DNA from: Desulfurivibrio sp044068515
GTDB lineage: Bacteria; Desulfobacterota; Desulfobulbia; Desulfobulbales; Desulfurivibrionaceae
Assembly: GCF_044068515.1 (NCBI RefSeq)
Contig: NZ_JBIPKI010000002.1
Coordinates: forward strand, 62,001-126,000
DNA: 64,000 nucleotides
Direction of reading: 5' to 3'
The notes beneath the pieces are model-generated. The model saw nothing but the letters and a program-made list of their open reading frames with translations. It had not been told where the DNA came from and did no database searches. Position 1 is the first letter of the stretch. Each line of letters starts with the position of its first letter. Positions 17,384 through 26,196 of this stretch are shown piece by piece. The translations under genes and the position numbers were made by a program.

Positions 17384-19375
17384 ATGGCTAGCATGAGAAA
17401 CGGATGTGAAGGCTGCACGGAAATCACCTGCGAGTCCTCCAAGGAGGTTCTGGCCCAGGCCCCGGCCAAGGATGTGATTACCGCCTACGACCGCATCAAG
17501 CGACGCGGGATGAGCGCCTGTCTTTTCGGCTCGGGGGGAACCTGTTGCCGCAACTGCAACATGGGGCCCTGCCAGATCATCGACGGAATTGAAGATATGG
17601 TCGGAATCTGCGGAGCCACCGCCGATACCGTGGCCGCCCGCAACTTCGCCCGAGTCGTGGCGGCCGGTTCAGCCTCCCACACCGATCACGCCCGGGAGAT
17701 GGTCCGCGGCTTCATTGAAACCGCCAAAGGCGAGGGACCCCACCAAATCAAGGATGTGGCCAAGCTCAAATCCCTGGCCGCCGTTTTTGGCATCGCCACC
17801 GAAGATCGCGAGGTCAACGAAATCGCTCTCGAGCTGGGGGAAAAAGCCCTGGCCGAATTCGGCAAGCAGGACAACACCCCGCTTTCCATGACCAAGCGGG
17901 CCACCGAAAAGCGCCAGGCTATCTGGAAAAAACTGAACATCTTCCCCCGGGGCATTGACCGGGAAGTGGTGGAAATGATGCACCGCACCCACATGGGGGT
18001 GGATCAGGATTATGAAAATATCATGCTCCAGGCCTCCCGCTGCGCGCTCTCCGACGGCTGGGGTTCTTCGATGCTTTCCACCGAACTGACCGATATCATG
18101 TTCGGCACCCCGGTTCCCCGCCGCTCCATTGTGGACCTGGGGGTTCTCAAATCCGACCAGGTCAACGTCACCGTCCACGGCCATGAACCCCTGCTGGCCG
18201 AGGCCCTCTGTATTGCCGCCCAGGAACCGGACATGCTTGAACTGGCCAGAAAAAACGGAGCCCAGGGGATCAACCTGACCGGGGTTTGCTGCACCGGCAA
18301 TGAAATCCTGATGCGGCGCGGCATTCCGGTGGCGGCGGGCTTCGTCCAACAGGAGATCGCCTTGGCCACCGGCGCGGTGGAAGCAATGGTGGTTGATGTC
18401 CAGTGTGTCATGGAGTCCCTGGGCCAGATCGTCAAAAATTTCCATACCGATGTGATCACCACCAACTACCGGGCCAAGATGCCCGGCGGGGTCCATATCC
18501 AATTTGACGAACATGACGCCCTCAATTCCGCCAAGCAGATCCTCACTCACGCCATCAAGAACTTCAAAAAAAGGGGCGACCACTATATTCCCAAGCAAAG
18601 GAAGCTCGACGTGGTGGTGGGCTTCAGCCATGAAACCATCAACTACATGCTGGGCGGCCGTTTCCGCTCCAGCTACCGCCCCCTCAATGACAATATCATC
18701 AACGGCCGTATTCGCGGAGTGGCCGCCATCGTCGGCTGCGACAACTTCAAGCTGGCCGATGACGCCCATGAAACCATCGTTCGCCACCTGCTGAAAAACA
18801 ATATCCTGGTTCTGGCCACCGGCTGCGCGGCCACCTCCCTGGGGCGGGCCGGCCTGGTCAACCCCGAGGCCGCTCGCTTCTGCGGTGACTCCCTGGCCGA
18901 AATCTGCGAGACGGTGGGCATGCCGCCGGTGTTGCACATGGGCTCCTGCGTCGACAATAGCCGCATCCTGATCGCCGCCACCCAGATGGTCAAGGAGGGG
19001 GGGCTCGGGGATGACATCAGCGACTTGCCCGCCATCGGCACCGCGCCCCTGTGGATGAGCGAAAAGGCGGTGGCCATCGGCCAGTATTTCGTAGCCAGCG
19101 GGGCCCAGGTCGTCTTCCAGGATTTGCCCACCAGCGGAGCCAAGAACTTCAACCGTTATCTGCTGGAAGGCTTGATGGGGCCTCTCGGCGCCCACTGGAA
19201 CGTGGAGTCCGACCCCCAGAAACTGGCCGAGCTGATGGTCGCCAAAATCGAGGCCAAACGCGATGCCCTGGGAATCAACAAGAAGACCGAGCGGGTACTC
19301 TTCGACATGGCCATGCGGCGTGATCTCAACACCGCCCCGGTGCCGGGGGTCGGCTGCCATGGCCCGGCGGCTTGA
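17384..19375 (+). CDS. cooS: Anaerobic carbon-monoxide dehydrogenase catalytic subunit (Ni-Fe-S)
   Basis: 663 residues, equivalent to AcsA/CooS. The N-terminal cysteine array ACLFGSGGTCCRNCNMGPC (residues ~46-64) supplies the intersubunit D cluster and B cluster. Ni-Fe C-cluster ligand segments are visible at GVCCTGNEIL, VDVQCVMESL, IVGCDNFK, TGCAATSLG and HMGSCVDNSR. The enzyme interconverts CO2 and CO. In the CODH/ACS complex, CO passes to AcsB for acetyl-CoA assembly. The gene is followed by metF-acsD, acsB and acsC, confirming an ACS-linked rather than energy-converting-hydrogenase-linked CODH. No cooC maturation ATPase is seen next to it. Confidence 0.96.
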   Translation: MASMRNGCEGCTEITCESSKEVLAQAPAKDVITAYDRIKRRGMSACLFGSGGTCCRNCNMGPCQIIDGIEDMVGICGATADTVAARNFARVVAAGSASHTDHAREMVRGFIETAKGEGPHQIKDVAKLKSLAAVFGIATEDREVNEIALELGEKALAEFGKQDNTPLSMTKRATEKRQAIWKKLNIFPRGIDREVVEMMHRTHMGVDQDYENIMLQASRCALSDGWGSSMLSTELTDIMFGTPVPRRSIVDLGVLKSDQVNVTVHGHEPLLAEALCIAAQEPDMLELARKNGAQGINLTGVCCTGNEILMRRGIPVAAGFVQQEIALATGAVEAMVVDVQCVMESLGQIVKNFHTDVITTNYRAKMPGGVHIQFDEHDALNSAKQILTHAIKNFKKRGDHYIPKQRKLDVVVGFSHETINYMLGGRFRSSYRPLNDNIINGRIRGVAAIVGCDNFKLADDAHETIVRHLLKNNILVLATGCAATSLGRAGLVNPEAARFCGDSLAEICETVGMPPVLHMGSCVDNSRILIAATQMVKEGGLGDDISDLPAIGTAPLWMSEKAVAIGQYFVASGAQVVFQDLPTSGAKNFNRYLLEGLMGPLGAHWNVESDPQKLAELMVAKIEAKRDALGINKKTERVLFDMAMRRDLNTAPVPGVGCHGPAA

Positions 19376-19523
19376 CAGCCGGAGAGATCTCTCAGCGAAG
19401 CTACAACTTATTATGCTGTCAATCCAAACCATGGCTGACACCGGGAAAAGCGGGAACCAGGTCGTTTCTGACTTCTCCCCGGCTTGACAACTGTGGTTGA
19501 AAAGGGGAAGGAACGATAACGAT

Positions 19524-22214
19524 ATGGAAACAGCGATGAAATCGGGCAGTCGCCTGGAGCAGGTGCTGAGGTCCGGTGCCTTTGCCGTCACCGGCGAGTT
19601 GGGCCCGCCCAAAAGCACCAACCCCGAAGTGGTGCGGGAGAAAGCGCGCCTGCTCAAGGGCCGGGTTGACGCGGTAAATATCACCGACTGCCAAACGGCC
19701 ATTGTCCGCATGTCCAGTATCGGGGCCGGTTTACTGGTCCAGGGCGAAGGGGTGGAGCCGGTCATCCAGATGACCTGCCGCGATCGCAACCGCATCGCCA
19801 TGCAGAGCGATATCCTGGGCGCCTCCGCCCTGGGGCTCAAAAATTTGCTCTGCCTTACCGGTGACCACCAGAAATTCGGTAATCATCCCGGCGCCAAAGG
19901 CGTTTTCGATATGGATTCGATCCAGTTGCTGGGGATGATGCGGGAGTTGCGGGACCAGAAAAAGTTCCAGTGCGGGGAGGCGATCAAGAATCACGAGCCC
20001 CGCCTTTTTCTCGGTTGCGCCGCCAACCCCTTCGCCGGCCCCGACGAGTCCGCCCGCGCCGCCCGCCTGGCCAAGAAAGTGGCCAACGGGGCCGACTTCG
20101 TTCAGACCCAGATCATCTATAACATGGAACGCTTTGCCAAGTTCATGGCGGCGGTCCGGGATCTGGGCCTGGACGAAAAGGTTTTCATCCTGGCCGGAGT
20201 GACTCCGCCTCGTTCCCTGGGCATGGCCCGCTACATGAAAAACTTCGTCCCCGGCCTTGATGTCACCGACGAGGTCCTTAAAAGAATGCAAGGGGCCAAG
20301 GACAAGGAAGAGGAAGGGATCGAAATCTGCGTTGACATTATCAAGCAATGTCGTGAAATCAAAGGGGTGGCCGGAGTACACATTATGGCCATCGAATGGG
20401 AGGCGGCGGTGGCTGAAATCGTCAAGCGGGCCGGGCTGGCCGATCGGCCCCAAGTGGCAGGCGATGAGCTTCCGAGCCCGGCTCCGGCCGCCGCCGGGGA
20501 AACGGTCAGGGTCCGGGCCGAAGCTGGAGCCGCCGAATTGGCCGCGGCCCGGCAGGAAGCCGAAAAAATCATTGCCGCCGCCCGGGCGGAGGCGACCAGG
20601 ATCAGCGCCCAAGCCAACACCACGGCACCGCCGGCGGCTGCCGCCGTTGCCCCCAGTGACCAGATTCATGCTCAATCAGCGGAAGCGGGAGAAGATGAAA
20701 TGAATGAGAGAGAACGTCAAATGGCGCTGGAGTCCGTACGGCACGGACTCGCGGCTCTGAAAAAGGCCTTTAATCTGTCGGATGATCAATTCAACGCCCT
20801 GGCCGAATTTGCCGGGGCCGAGGCGATCCTCAGGCGGGAACCGGCCGTCGTTGCCGGAACTGCCGTCCCGCCGGCTCCGGCTCAACCGGCAACTTCGGCG
20901 CCCGCCCCCGCCGGCCCTGATGTCGCCGCCCAACAGGCAGCCGAAGCCAAGGCGGCGGAAGAGGCTAAAAAGGCCGCCGAAGCCAAGGCCCAGGCTGAAG
21001 CCAAAGCGGCGGAAGAAGCCAAAAAGGCCGCTAAAGCCAAGGCCCAGGCTGAAGCCAAAGCGGCGGAAGAGGCCAAAAAGGCCGCCGAAGCCAAGGCCCA
21101 GGCCGAGGCCAAGGCCGCCGCAGAGGCTAAAAAAGCGGCGGCAACCCAAGCCCCGGCCGCTCCCGCTGCCCCGAAAAAAACCCCGCCCCCCCAAGCCCAG
21201 ACCGCGGCAGCACCTGATCTGGGCGGGGCTGAACTGGCGGCGGAAAAAACTACTCTCAGCGAGCGGGCCGCCAAGGTTCCCGCCGCTTCCTATACCCAGG
21301 TTTATTCCGGCGCCATCCGCAAGGTGGCCCTGGGCAACGCTCCCAACAGCATCACCGTCGGAGGTATCAACGCCCTGCCTTTCCATCTCTTTGAGGGCCA
21401 GATGGAGCATCGCCCCCTGATCGCCATGGATATCCTCGACATCAAACCCGAGGAGTGGCCCACCACCCTGGCTCGCCACTTTGAAGGAGTGCTGGACAAT
21501 CCCGTGGCTTGGGCCCGGAAATGCGTCGACCAATACCAGGCCGAGGCTCTTTGTATTTCCTTGGTCGGCACCGATCCCAACGGCCTGAACCGGCCGGCCG
21601 CCGAAGCGGCCAGGATCGCTGCCGAAGTGATCAACGCCGTTGAGGTGCCGATCATCGTCTGGGGTTGCGGCAACAGCGAAAAGGATACCGAAACCCTGCG
21701 CGAACTCACCGCCGTTATCGGTGACAAGAAGGTCTGTCTCGCCCCCCTGGAAGACAAGAACTACCGTTCCCTGGGCGCCACCGCCATGGCCTTCCAGCAT
21801 CCGATGGTGGCCTCCTCGCCCATCGATGTCAACCTGGCCAAGCAGCTCAACATCCTGCTCGAAAACCTCGGCGTGCCCCTGGATACCGTCCTGATCGACC
21901 CCTCCATCGGGGCCCTCGGCTACGGAATCGAATACACTTACTCGGTTATGGAGCGGATTCGCCTGGCCGCCCTGACCCAGAAAGATGAAAAGCTGCAGGT
22001 CCCCTTTATCTGCAACCTGGGCCGGGAAGTCTGGAAGGCCAAGGAATGCCGGCTGCCCAGCGACGAAATGCTGGGTGACCAGGAAAACCGGGGCGTGCTG
22101 ATGGAAGCGATCACCGCCTCCTGCATGTTGATGGCCGGCGGCGAGGTGCTGATCATGCGCCACCCCCGGGCCGTCGCCCTGACCAAGGCCCTGATCAAGG
22201 GGCTGACAGCTTAA
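19524..22214 (+). CDS. Fused methylene-THF reductase (MetF) - CODH/ACS corrinoid protein small subunit (AcsD)
   Basis: 896 residues in one uninterrupted frame. Residues ~1-310 are MetF-like: VTGELGPPKSTNPEVV (catalytic Glu region), VNITDCQTAIVRMSS, LCLTGDHQKFGNHPGAKGVFDMDS and FVQTQIIYNMERF. An Ala/Pro-rich linker with a helical segment follows. A further helical piece begins at Met393, then an Ala/Lys/Glu repeat (~473-540). Residues ~572-896 are AcsD/CdhD: AIRKVALG, GGINALPFHLFEGQMEH, IDPSIGALGYGIEYTYSVMERIR. MetF makes methyl-THF and AcsD carries the methyl group with AcsC, so two consecutive-stage proteins are joined. A SD-preceded internal ATG at 20700 may also give free AcsD. The start at 19524 was preferred to an upstream TTG. 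Confidence 0.9.
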   Translation: METAMKSGSRLEQVLRSGAFAVTGELGPPKSTNPEVVREKARLLKGRVDAVNITDCQTAIVRMSSIGAGLLVQGEGVEPVIQMTCRDRNRIAMQSDILGASALGLKNLLCLTGDHQKFGNHPGAKGVFDMDSIQLLGMMRELRDQKKFQCGEAIKNHEPRLFLGCAANPFAGPDESARAARLAKKVANGADFVQTQIIYNMERFAKFMAAVRDLGLDEKVFILAGVTPPRSLGMARYMKNFVPGLDVTDEVLKRMQGAKDKEEEGIEICVDIIKQCREIKGVAGVHIMAIEWEAAVAEIVKRAGLADRPQVAGDELPSPAPAAAGETVRVRAEAGAAELAAARQEAEKIIAAARAEATRISAQANTTAPPAAAAVAPSDQIHAQSAEAGEDEMNERERQMALESVRHGLAALKKAFNLSDDQFNALAEFAGAEAILRREPAVVAGTAVPPAPAQPATSAPAPAGPDVAAQQAAEAKAAEEAKKAAEAKAQAEAKAAEEAKKAAKAKAQAEAKAAEEAKKAAEAKAQAEAKAAAEAKKAAATQAPAAPAAPKKTPPPQAQTAAAPDLGGAELAAEKTTLSERAAKVPAASYTQVYSGAIRKVALGNAPNSITVGGINALPFHLFEGQMEHRPLIAMDILDIKPEEWPTTLARHFEGVLDNPVAWARKCVDQYQAEALCISLVGTDPNGLNRPAAEAARIAAEVINAVEVPIIVWGCGNSEKDTETLRELTAVIGDKKVCLAPLEDKNYRSLGATAMAFQHPMVASSPIDVNLAKQLNILLENLGVPLDTVLIDPSIGALGYGIEYTYSVMERIRLAALTQKDEKLQVPFICNLGREVWKAKECRLPSDEMLGDQENRGVLMEAITASCMLMAGGEVLIMRHPRAVALTKALIKGLTA
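20687..20702 (+). promoter_or_regulatory. Internal ribosome-binding site and ATG within metF-acsD
   Basis: GGGAG (20687-20691) stands 8 nt before an in-frame ATG (20700-20702, residue 393), at the junction between the MetF-side linker and the AcsD half. It has the spacing of a genuine start and could produce a separate ~504-residue AcsD form. Confidence 0.4.
20940..21140 (+). repeat. Tandem 54-bp repeat encoding Ala/Lys/Glu helix linker
   Basis: About three and a half copies of an 18-codon unit of the form AKAAEEAKKAAEAKAQAE, with few base changes between copies. The translated segment resembles the long helical domain of TolA and should form a rigid charged alpha-helix connecting the MetF and AcsD halves. 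Confidence 0.8.
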
Positions 22215-22373
22215 TGCCAACAACCGGAATATTGCAGGATAACGGTTAAAATGGTCAGCTTAGCGAAAAGCGGCTCCGTCGCGGGGCCTTATTGGAAGTC
22301 TGTTGCTCAAGGGTGAGTGTCGCCAGATTAAGGCGTTTTTTGCAGGTTAGTCAAAATAGCAAGGAGAAGATCA

Positions 22374-24578
22374 ATGTCCAAGATCATCTGTTCCGCCGCC
22401 ATCCGTGGGGCCCACAAGATTGTCGACATGGCCGAGGAACGTTTTGAGGCGGCGCTTAAAAAATACGGTCCCGAGCAGGAAGTGGGCTTTCCCAACACCG
22501 CCTACTATCTGCCCATCATTTACAGCATGCTGGGCGCCAAGGTGGAAAAGCTGGGCGATATGAAGGAAATATTCCAGGAATCCCGCCAACTCCTGCCGGC
22601 GCAGGTAAGCGAGAATCTCTGGCTCCCCTACCTGGCACCGGCCCTCGATGCCGGCATGGCCACCTTTTTCGCCGAGGAGATGTTCGAGGCCATCCGCTAC
22701 CTGGAAGAGCCCAATTTCTACACCAAGACCGAAGATCCCCTGGCCGACAACATCTGGCTCGGCGCCGCCGATGACGTGATTTTCCGCAAGCGCGGGGTGG
22801 AGTTTGTTGACGGCACTGCCCCCGGTTTTGCCGCCATCATGGGCTCGCCGGCCGACCCCGAGATGGCCAGCAAGATTGCCCTCGAGTTGCAGGAAAAGAA
22901 CCTTTACATCTTCATGCATGACCAGACCGGCGGCATCAGCATGCCGGAACAACTGGTCAAGCAGGGCGTTCAGATCGGCTGGGGCACCCGCTTGGTGCCT
23001 TTTGGCAAGAGCTACACCACGGCGGTGTTCGCCATCGGCTTTGCCTGCCGGGTGGCCATGGCCTTCGGCGGCATCAAGCCCGGCGATTACCGGGGCAACC
23101 TGATCTACAACAAGGATCGGACCTTCGCCTTCGTCATGGCCTTCGGCGAGGTCAGCGACGAGTGGTATGCCAATGCCGCCGGCGCCATCAACTGGGGCTT
23201 TCCCACCATTTCCGATTACGATATCCCCCAGGTGCTGCCCACCGGCATCTGTACCTATGAGCACGTGGTCAGCCGGGTCCCCCACGAGGAGATCGTCCAG
23301 AAGGCCATCGAGGTGCGGGGCCTTAAAGTCAGCGTCACCAAGATCGACATCCCGATGTCCTTCGGGCCGGCCTTCGAAGGAGAGCGGATCCGCAAGGACG
23401 ATCTCTTCATGGAATGCGGCGGCGGCCGCACCCCCGGGGTCGAAGTCCTGATCTCCAAGGAGATGGAAGAAATCGAGGACGGCAAGGTTATCGTGGAAGG
23501 CCCGGACATCCAGGACATCGAACAGGGCCATAACCTGCCCCTGGCAATCCTGGTGGAAGTGGCCGGCCGGGAAATGCAATCCGACTATGAACCCATTCTC
23601 GAACGCCAGTTCCATCACCTGATCAACTACATCCAGGGCCTGATGCACATGGGCCAGCGGGATATCATGTGGTTGCGGATCGGCAAGGCCGCCGTGGAGA
23701 AGGGCTTTTCCCTGGTCCATATCGGCAAGGTGCTCCACGGCAAGCTGCACCAGGAATTCGGGGCCATCGTCGACAAGATCCAGGTCAAGATCTACACCAC
23801 TCCGGAAAGGGTGGAAGAGGTCATGGAGCTGGCCAAGCAGGTTTATGCCTCCCGTGACGAGCGGCTCGGCTCGATGACCGATGAGACCGAGGAGGTTTTC
23901 TACTCCTGCACCCTGTGCCAGTCCTTTGCCCCCAGCCATGTCTGCATTATCACGCCGGAAAGGATCGGGATGTGCGGGGCCTACAACTGGCTGGACGGCA
24001 AGGCTTCCTACCAGATCAACCCCACCGGCCCCAACCAGCCCATCGGCAAGGGCGACTGCCTCGACCCCGCCCTGGGGATTTTCCAGGGGATCAACGAGTT
24101 CGTCGGCCAAGCCTCCCGGGGGGCGGTCACCGAGCTGGCCTGCTATTCCCTGATGAACAGCCCGATGACCGCCTGCGGCTGTTTCGAGGCCATCGCCGCC
24201 ATGCTGCCCCAGTGCAACGGGATCATGGTGGTCAACCGCGACTACATGGGCATGACCCCCTCCGGGATGAAATTCACCACCCTGGCCGGGATGGCCGGTG
24301 GTGGCGCCCAGACGCCGGGTTTCATGGGGGTTTCCAAGCATTACCTGACCAGCCCCAAGCTCTTCCTGGCCGAAGGAGGGCTGCCCCGCCTGGTCTGGCT
24401 GCCCAAGATGCTCAAGGAGGAGTTGAAGGACAAGCTGATCGAACGGTGCCAGGCGGTGGGCATGCCTGACTTTTACGACAAGATCGCCACCGAGGAAAAC
24501 GGCACCACCGAAGAAGAAATTCTCGAGTTTCTTAAGAAGGTGGGGCACCCTGCCTTGGAAATGGAAGCAGTGGTGTGA
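22374..24578 (+). CDS. acsB: Acetyl-CoA synthase (CODH/ACS alpha/beta subunit, A-cluster)
   Basis: 734 residues, the bacterial ACS length. N-terminal CODH-interaction domain: SKIICSAAIRGAHKIVDMAEERFEAAL (described in part). The A-cluster ligands appear in CTLCQSFAPSHVC and ERIGMCGAYNWLDGKA, with a later ACGCFEAI motif, the usual CxxC..C..CxC set that binds the [4Fe-4S]-Ni-Ni site. The enzyme condenses CO from CooS, methyl from the corrinoid protein and CoA into acetyl-CoA, reversibly. The ribosome-binding site AAGGAGAAG is 5 nt before the ATG. It lies between the fused metF-acsD and acsC. Confidence 0.97.
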   Translation: MSKIICSAAIRGAHKIVDMAEERFEAALKKYGPEQEVGFPNTAYYLPIIYSMLGAKVEKLGDMKEIFQESRQLLPAQVSENLWLPYLAPALDAGMATFFAEEMFEAIRYLEEPNFYTKTEDPLADNIWLGAADDVIFRKRGVEFVDGTAPGFAAIMGSPADPEMASKIALELQEKNLYIFMHDQTGGISMPEQLVKQGVQIGWGTRLVPFGKSYTTAVFAIGFACRVAMAFGGIKPGDYRGNLIYNKDRTFAFVMAFGEVSDEWYANAAGAINWGFPTISDYDIPQVLPTGICTYEHVVSRVPHEEIVQKAIEVRGLKVSVTKIDIPMSFGPAFEGERIRKDDLFMECGGGRTPGVEVLISKEMEEIEDGKVIVEGPDIQDIEQGHNLPLAILVEVAGREMQSDYEPILERQFHHLINYIQGLMHMGQRDIMWLRIGKAAVEKGFSLVHIGKVLHGKLHQEFGAIVDKIQVKIYTTPERVEEVMELAKQVYASRDERLGSMTDETEEVFYSCTLCQSFAPSHVCIITPERIGMCGAYNWLDGKASYQINPTGPNQPIGKGDCLDPALGIFQGINEFVGQASRGAVTELACYSLMNSPMTACGCFEAIAAMLPQCNGIMVVNRDYMGMTPSGMKFTTLAGMAGGGAQTPGFMGVSKHYLTSPKLFLAEGGLPRLVWLPKMLKEELKDKLIERCQAVGMPDFYDKIATEENGTTEEEILEFLKKVGHPALEMEAVV

Positions 24579-24753
24579 TTCAGAGCCCAGCAGACCGAAA
24601 ATAGAAAAAAGACTGCCGGCCAGCAAGCGGGTCAGCAAGCGGACGATAAAAAACAGGAGGACCCGGAGCCCAAAGAAGGAGAGTTGAGTGAGAGAGCCTG
24701 CCCTCGCTCTTCCGGCTTCCGGCCCCGGTCTTCTGCCAAGGAGGAACCTACAA

Positions 24754-26103
24754 ATGGCTTTAACGGGAATTCAAATCCTCAAAATGCTCCCCAAGAAGAA
24801 CTGCGGGGAATGCGGTATTCCCACCTGTCTGGCCTTTGCCATGAAGGTGGCCGCCGGGCAGACTGAAATCGGTGAATGCCCCTACGTCAGCGATGAGGTC
24901 AAGGAGCAAATCGGGGAAGCCTCGGCTCCGCCGATCCGCACCGTCAAGATCGGCGGCGGCGGTCAGGTCTTCACCACCGGTGGCGAAACCTGCCAGTTCC
25001 GCCACGAAAAAAGGTTTGAGAATCCCACCGGGATCGCGGTGCTGGTTGATACCGCCATGGATGAGGCCGCCGTGGCCGGCCGGCTTGAGCGCTTCAAGTC
25101 GCTGCGCTACGAGCGGGTCGGGGTGATGCTCAAGGCCGACTTGGTGGCGGTTAAGGACACCAAGGACGATCGCGCCGCCTTTACCGCCCTGGTCAAAAAT
25201 GTGCTGGAGCAGGCTGAGGACGCCAAGCTGATCCTGATCAGCGGCGATCCCGAAACTCTGGCGGCCGGAGCCCAAGAGTGCGGAGAGCGCAAGCCCCTGC
25301 TTCATGGCGCCACCCTGGACAACGCCGAGGCCCTGGCCAAGGTCGCCCAGGATTGCGGCTGCCCGGTGGGGGTCAAGGGCAAGAATGTCGATGACACCGT
25401 GGCCATCAGTGAAAAGCTGCTGGCCCTGGGGTTGAAGGACCTGGTAATCGATACCGGCGCCCGCACCGTCAAGGCTGCCTTTGAAGACAACGTCCTGGCC
25501 CGGCGGGCCGCGGTCAAAACCAAGTTCAAACCCCTGGGTTTTTCCACCATCAACTTCCCCTGCGAGATCACCGATGATCCCCTGCTGGAAGCGATGGTGG
25601 CCTCGGTCCTGATCGCCAAATACGCCGGGATCGTGGTTCTCTCCGATTTGCAGGGCGAAATCCTCTTCCCCCTGCTGCTGGAGCGCCTCAACATTTTTAC
25701 CGATCCCCAGCGGCCGATGGTGGTTCAGGAGGATGTTTATCCCATCAACGGTCCCGGCGAGAACTCCCCGGTGCTGCTCACCTGCAACTTCTCGCTGACC
25801 TATTTTATCGTTTCCGGCGAAATCGAGGGCAGCAAGGTTCCCAGTTGGCTCCTGATCAAGGACACCGAAGGCCTCAGTGTCCTGACCGCCTGGGCGGCCG
25901 GCAAATTCGGCGCCGACATGATTGCCCAGTTCATGAAAAAATCGGGAATCCTTGACAAGGTCAAGCATCGGGAAATGATCATTCCCGGCTATCTCGCCTC
26001 GATGAAGGGCGAGCTGGAAGAGGAACTGCCGGAATGGAAGATCACCATCGGACCCCGGGAAGCCGGCCATCTGCCCGCTTTCCTGAAGGAGTGGAAAGCC
26101 TGA
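24754..26103 (+). CDS. acsC: CODH/ACS corrinoid iron-sulfur protein large subunit (gamma)
   Basis: 449 residues. The N-terminal Fe-S domain has the typical KNCGECGIPTCLAFAMKVA with a fourth cysteine in EIGECPYV (residues ~17-45), ligating the low-potential [4Fe-4S] cluster that reactivates cobalt. A TIM-barrel region and the C-terminal corrinoid-binding domain (PGYLASMKGELEEELPEWKI, IGPREAGHLP) follow. With AcsD it ferries the methyl group from methyl-THF to AcsB. The start was placed at 24754 because of the strong AAGGAGG 8 nt upstream; the frame is open 66 nt further. Confidence 0.95.
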   Translation: MALTGIQILKMLPKKNCGECGIPTCLAFAMKVAAGQTEIGECPYVSDEVKEQIGEASAPPIRTVKIGGGGQVFTTGGETCQFRHEKRFENPTGIAVLVDTAMDEAAVAGRLERFKSLRYERVGVMLKADLVAVKDTKDDRAAFTALVKNVLEQAEDAKLILISGDPETLAAGAQECGERKPLLHGATLDNAEALAKVAQDCGCPVGVKGKNVDDTVAISEKLLALGLKDLVIDTGARTVKAAFEDNVLARRAAVKTKFKPLGFSTINFPCEITDDPLLEAMVASVLIAKYAGIVVLSDLQGEILFPLLLERLNIFTDPQRPMVVQEDVYPINGPGENSPVLLTCNFSLTYFIVSGEIEGSKVPSWLLIKDTEGLSVLTAWAAGKFGADMIAQFMKKSGILDKVKHREMIIPGYLASMKGELEEELPEWKITIGPREAGHLPAFLKEWKA

Positions 26104-26107
26104 TACC

Positions 26108-26189
26108 GGGCTCAAGGTTTCAGGGAGCACCTTGCCCTGGAACCTGTGCCATGAAACTTCCTGTAGCTTGAATCTAGAAACTTGAGCCC
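26108..26189 (+). promoter_or_regulatory. Alternative-fold hairpin region between acsC and fdhA
   Basis: Large stem: GGGCTCAAGGTTTC (26108-26121) pairs with GAAACTTGAGCCC (26177-26189) apart from one bulged G. Competing stem: AGGTTTCAGGG (26115-26125) pairs fully, with one G-U, to CCCTGGAACCT (26135-26145). The two share 26115-26121 and so exclude one another. The 3' arm of the large stem ends 7 nt before the fdhA ATG, where no Shine-Dalgarno is otherwise seen. This could control entry to the fdhA-hdrA-mvhD part of the operon. It could also be an inert repeat spacer. Confidence 0.45.
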
Positions 26190-26196
26190 TTTGACT

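Noticed and set aside
17669..19840. 723-codon open frame on the minus strand opposite cooS and metF
   Set aside because: Antisense shadow of high-GC genes: no recognisable domain, no ribosome-binding site, and the plus-strand proteins are unmistakable.
20940..21140. CRISPR-like or satellite array
   Set aside because: The repeats are contiguous, in frame, without spacers, and encode a regular helix linker.
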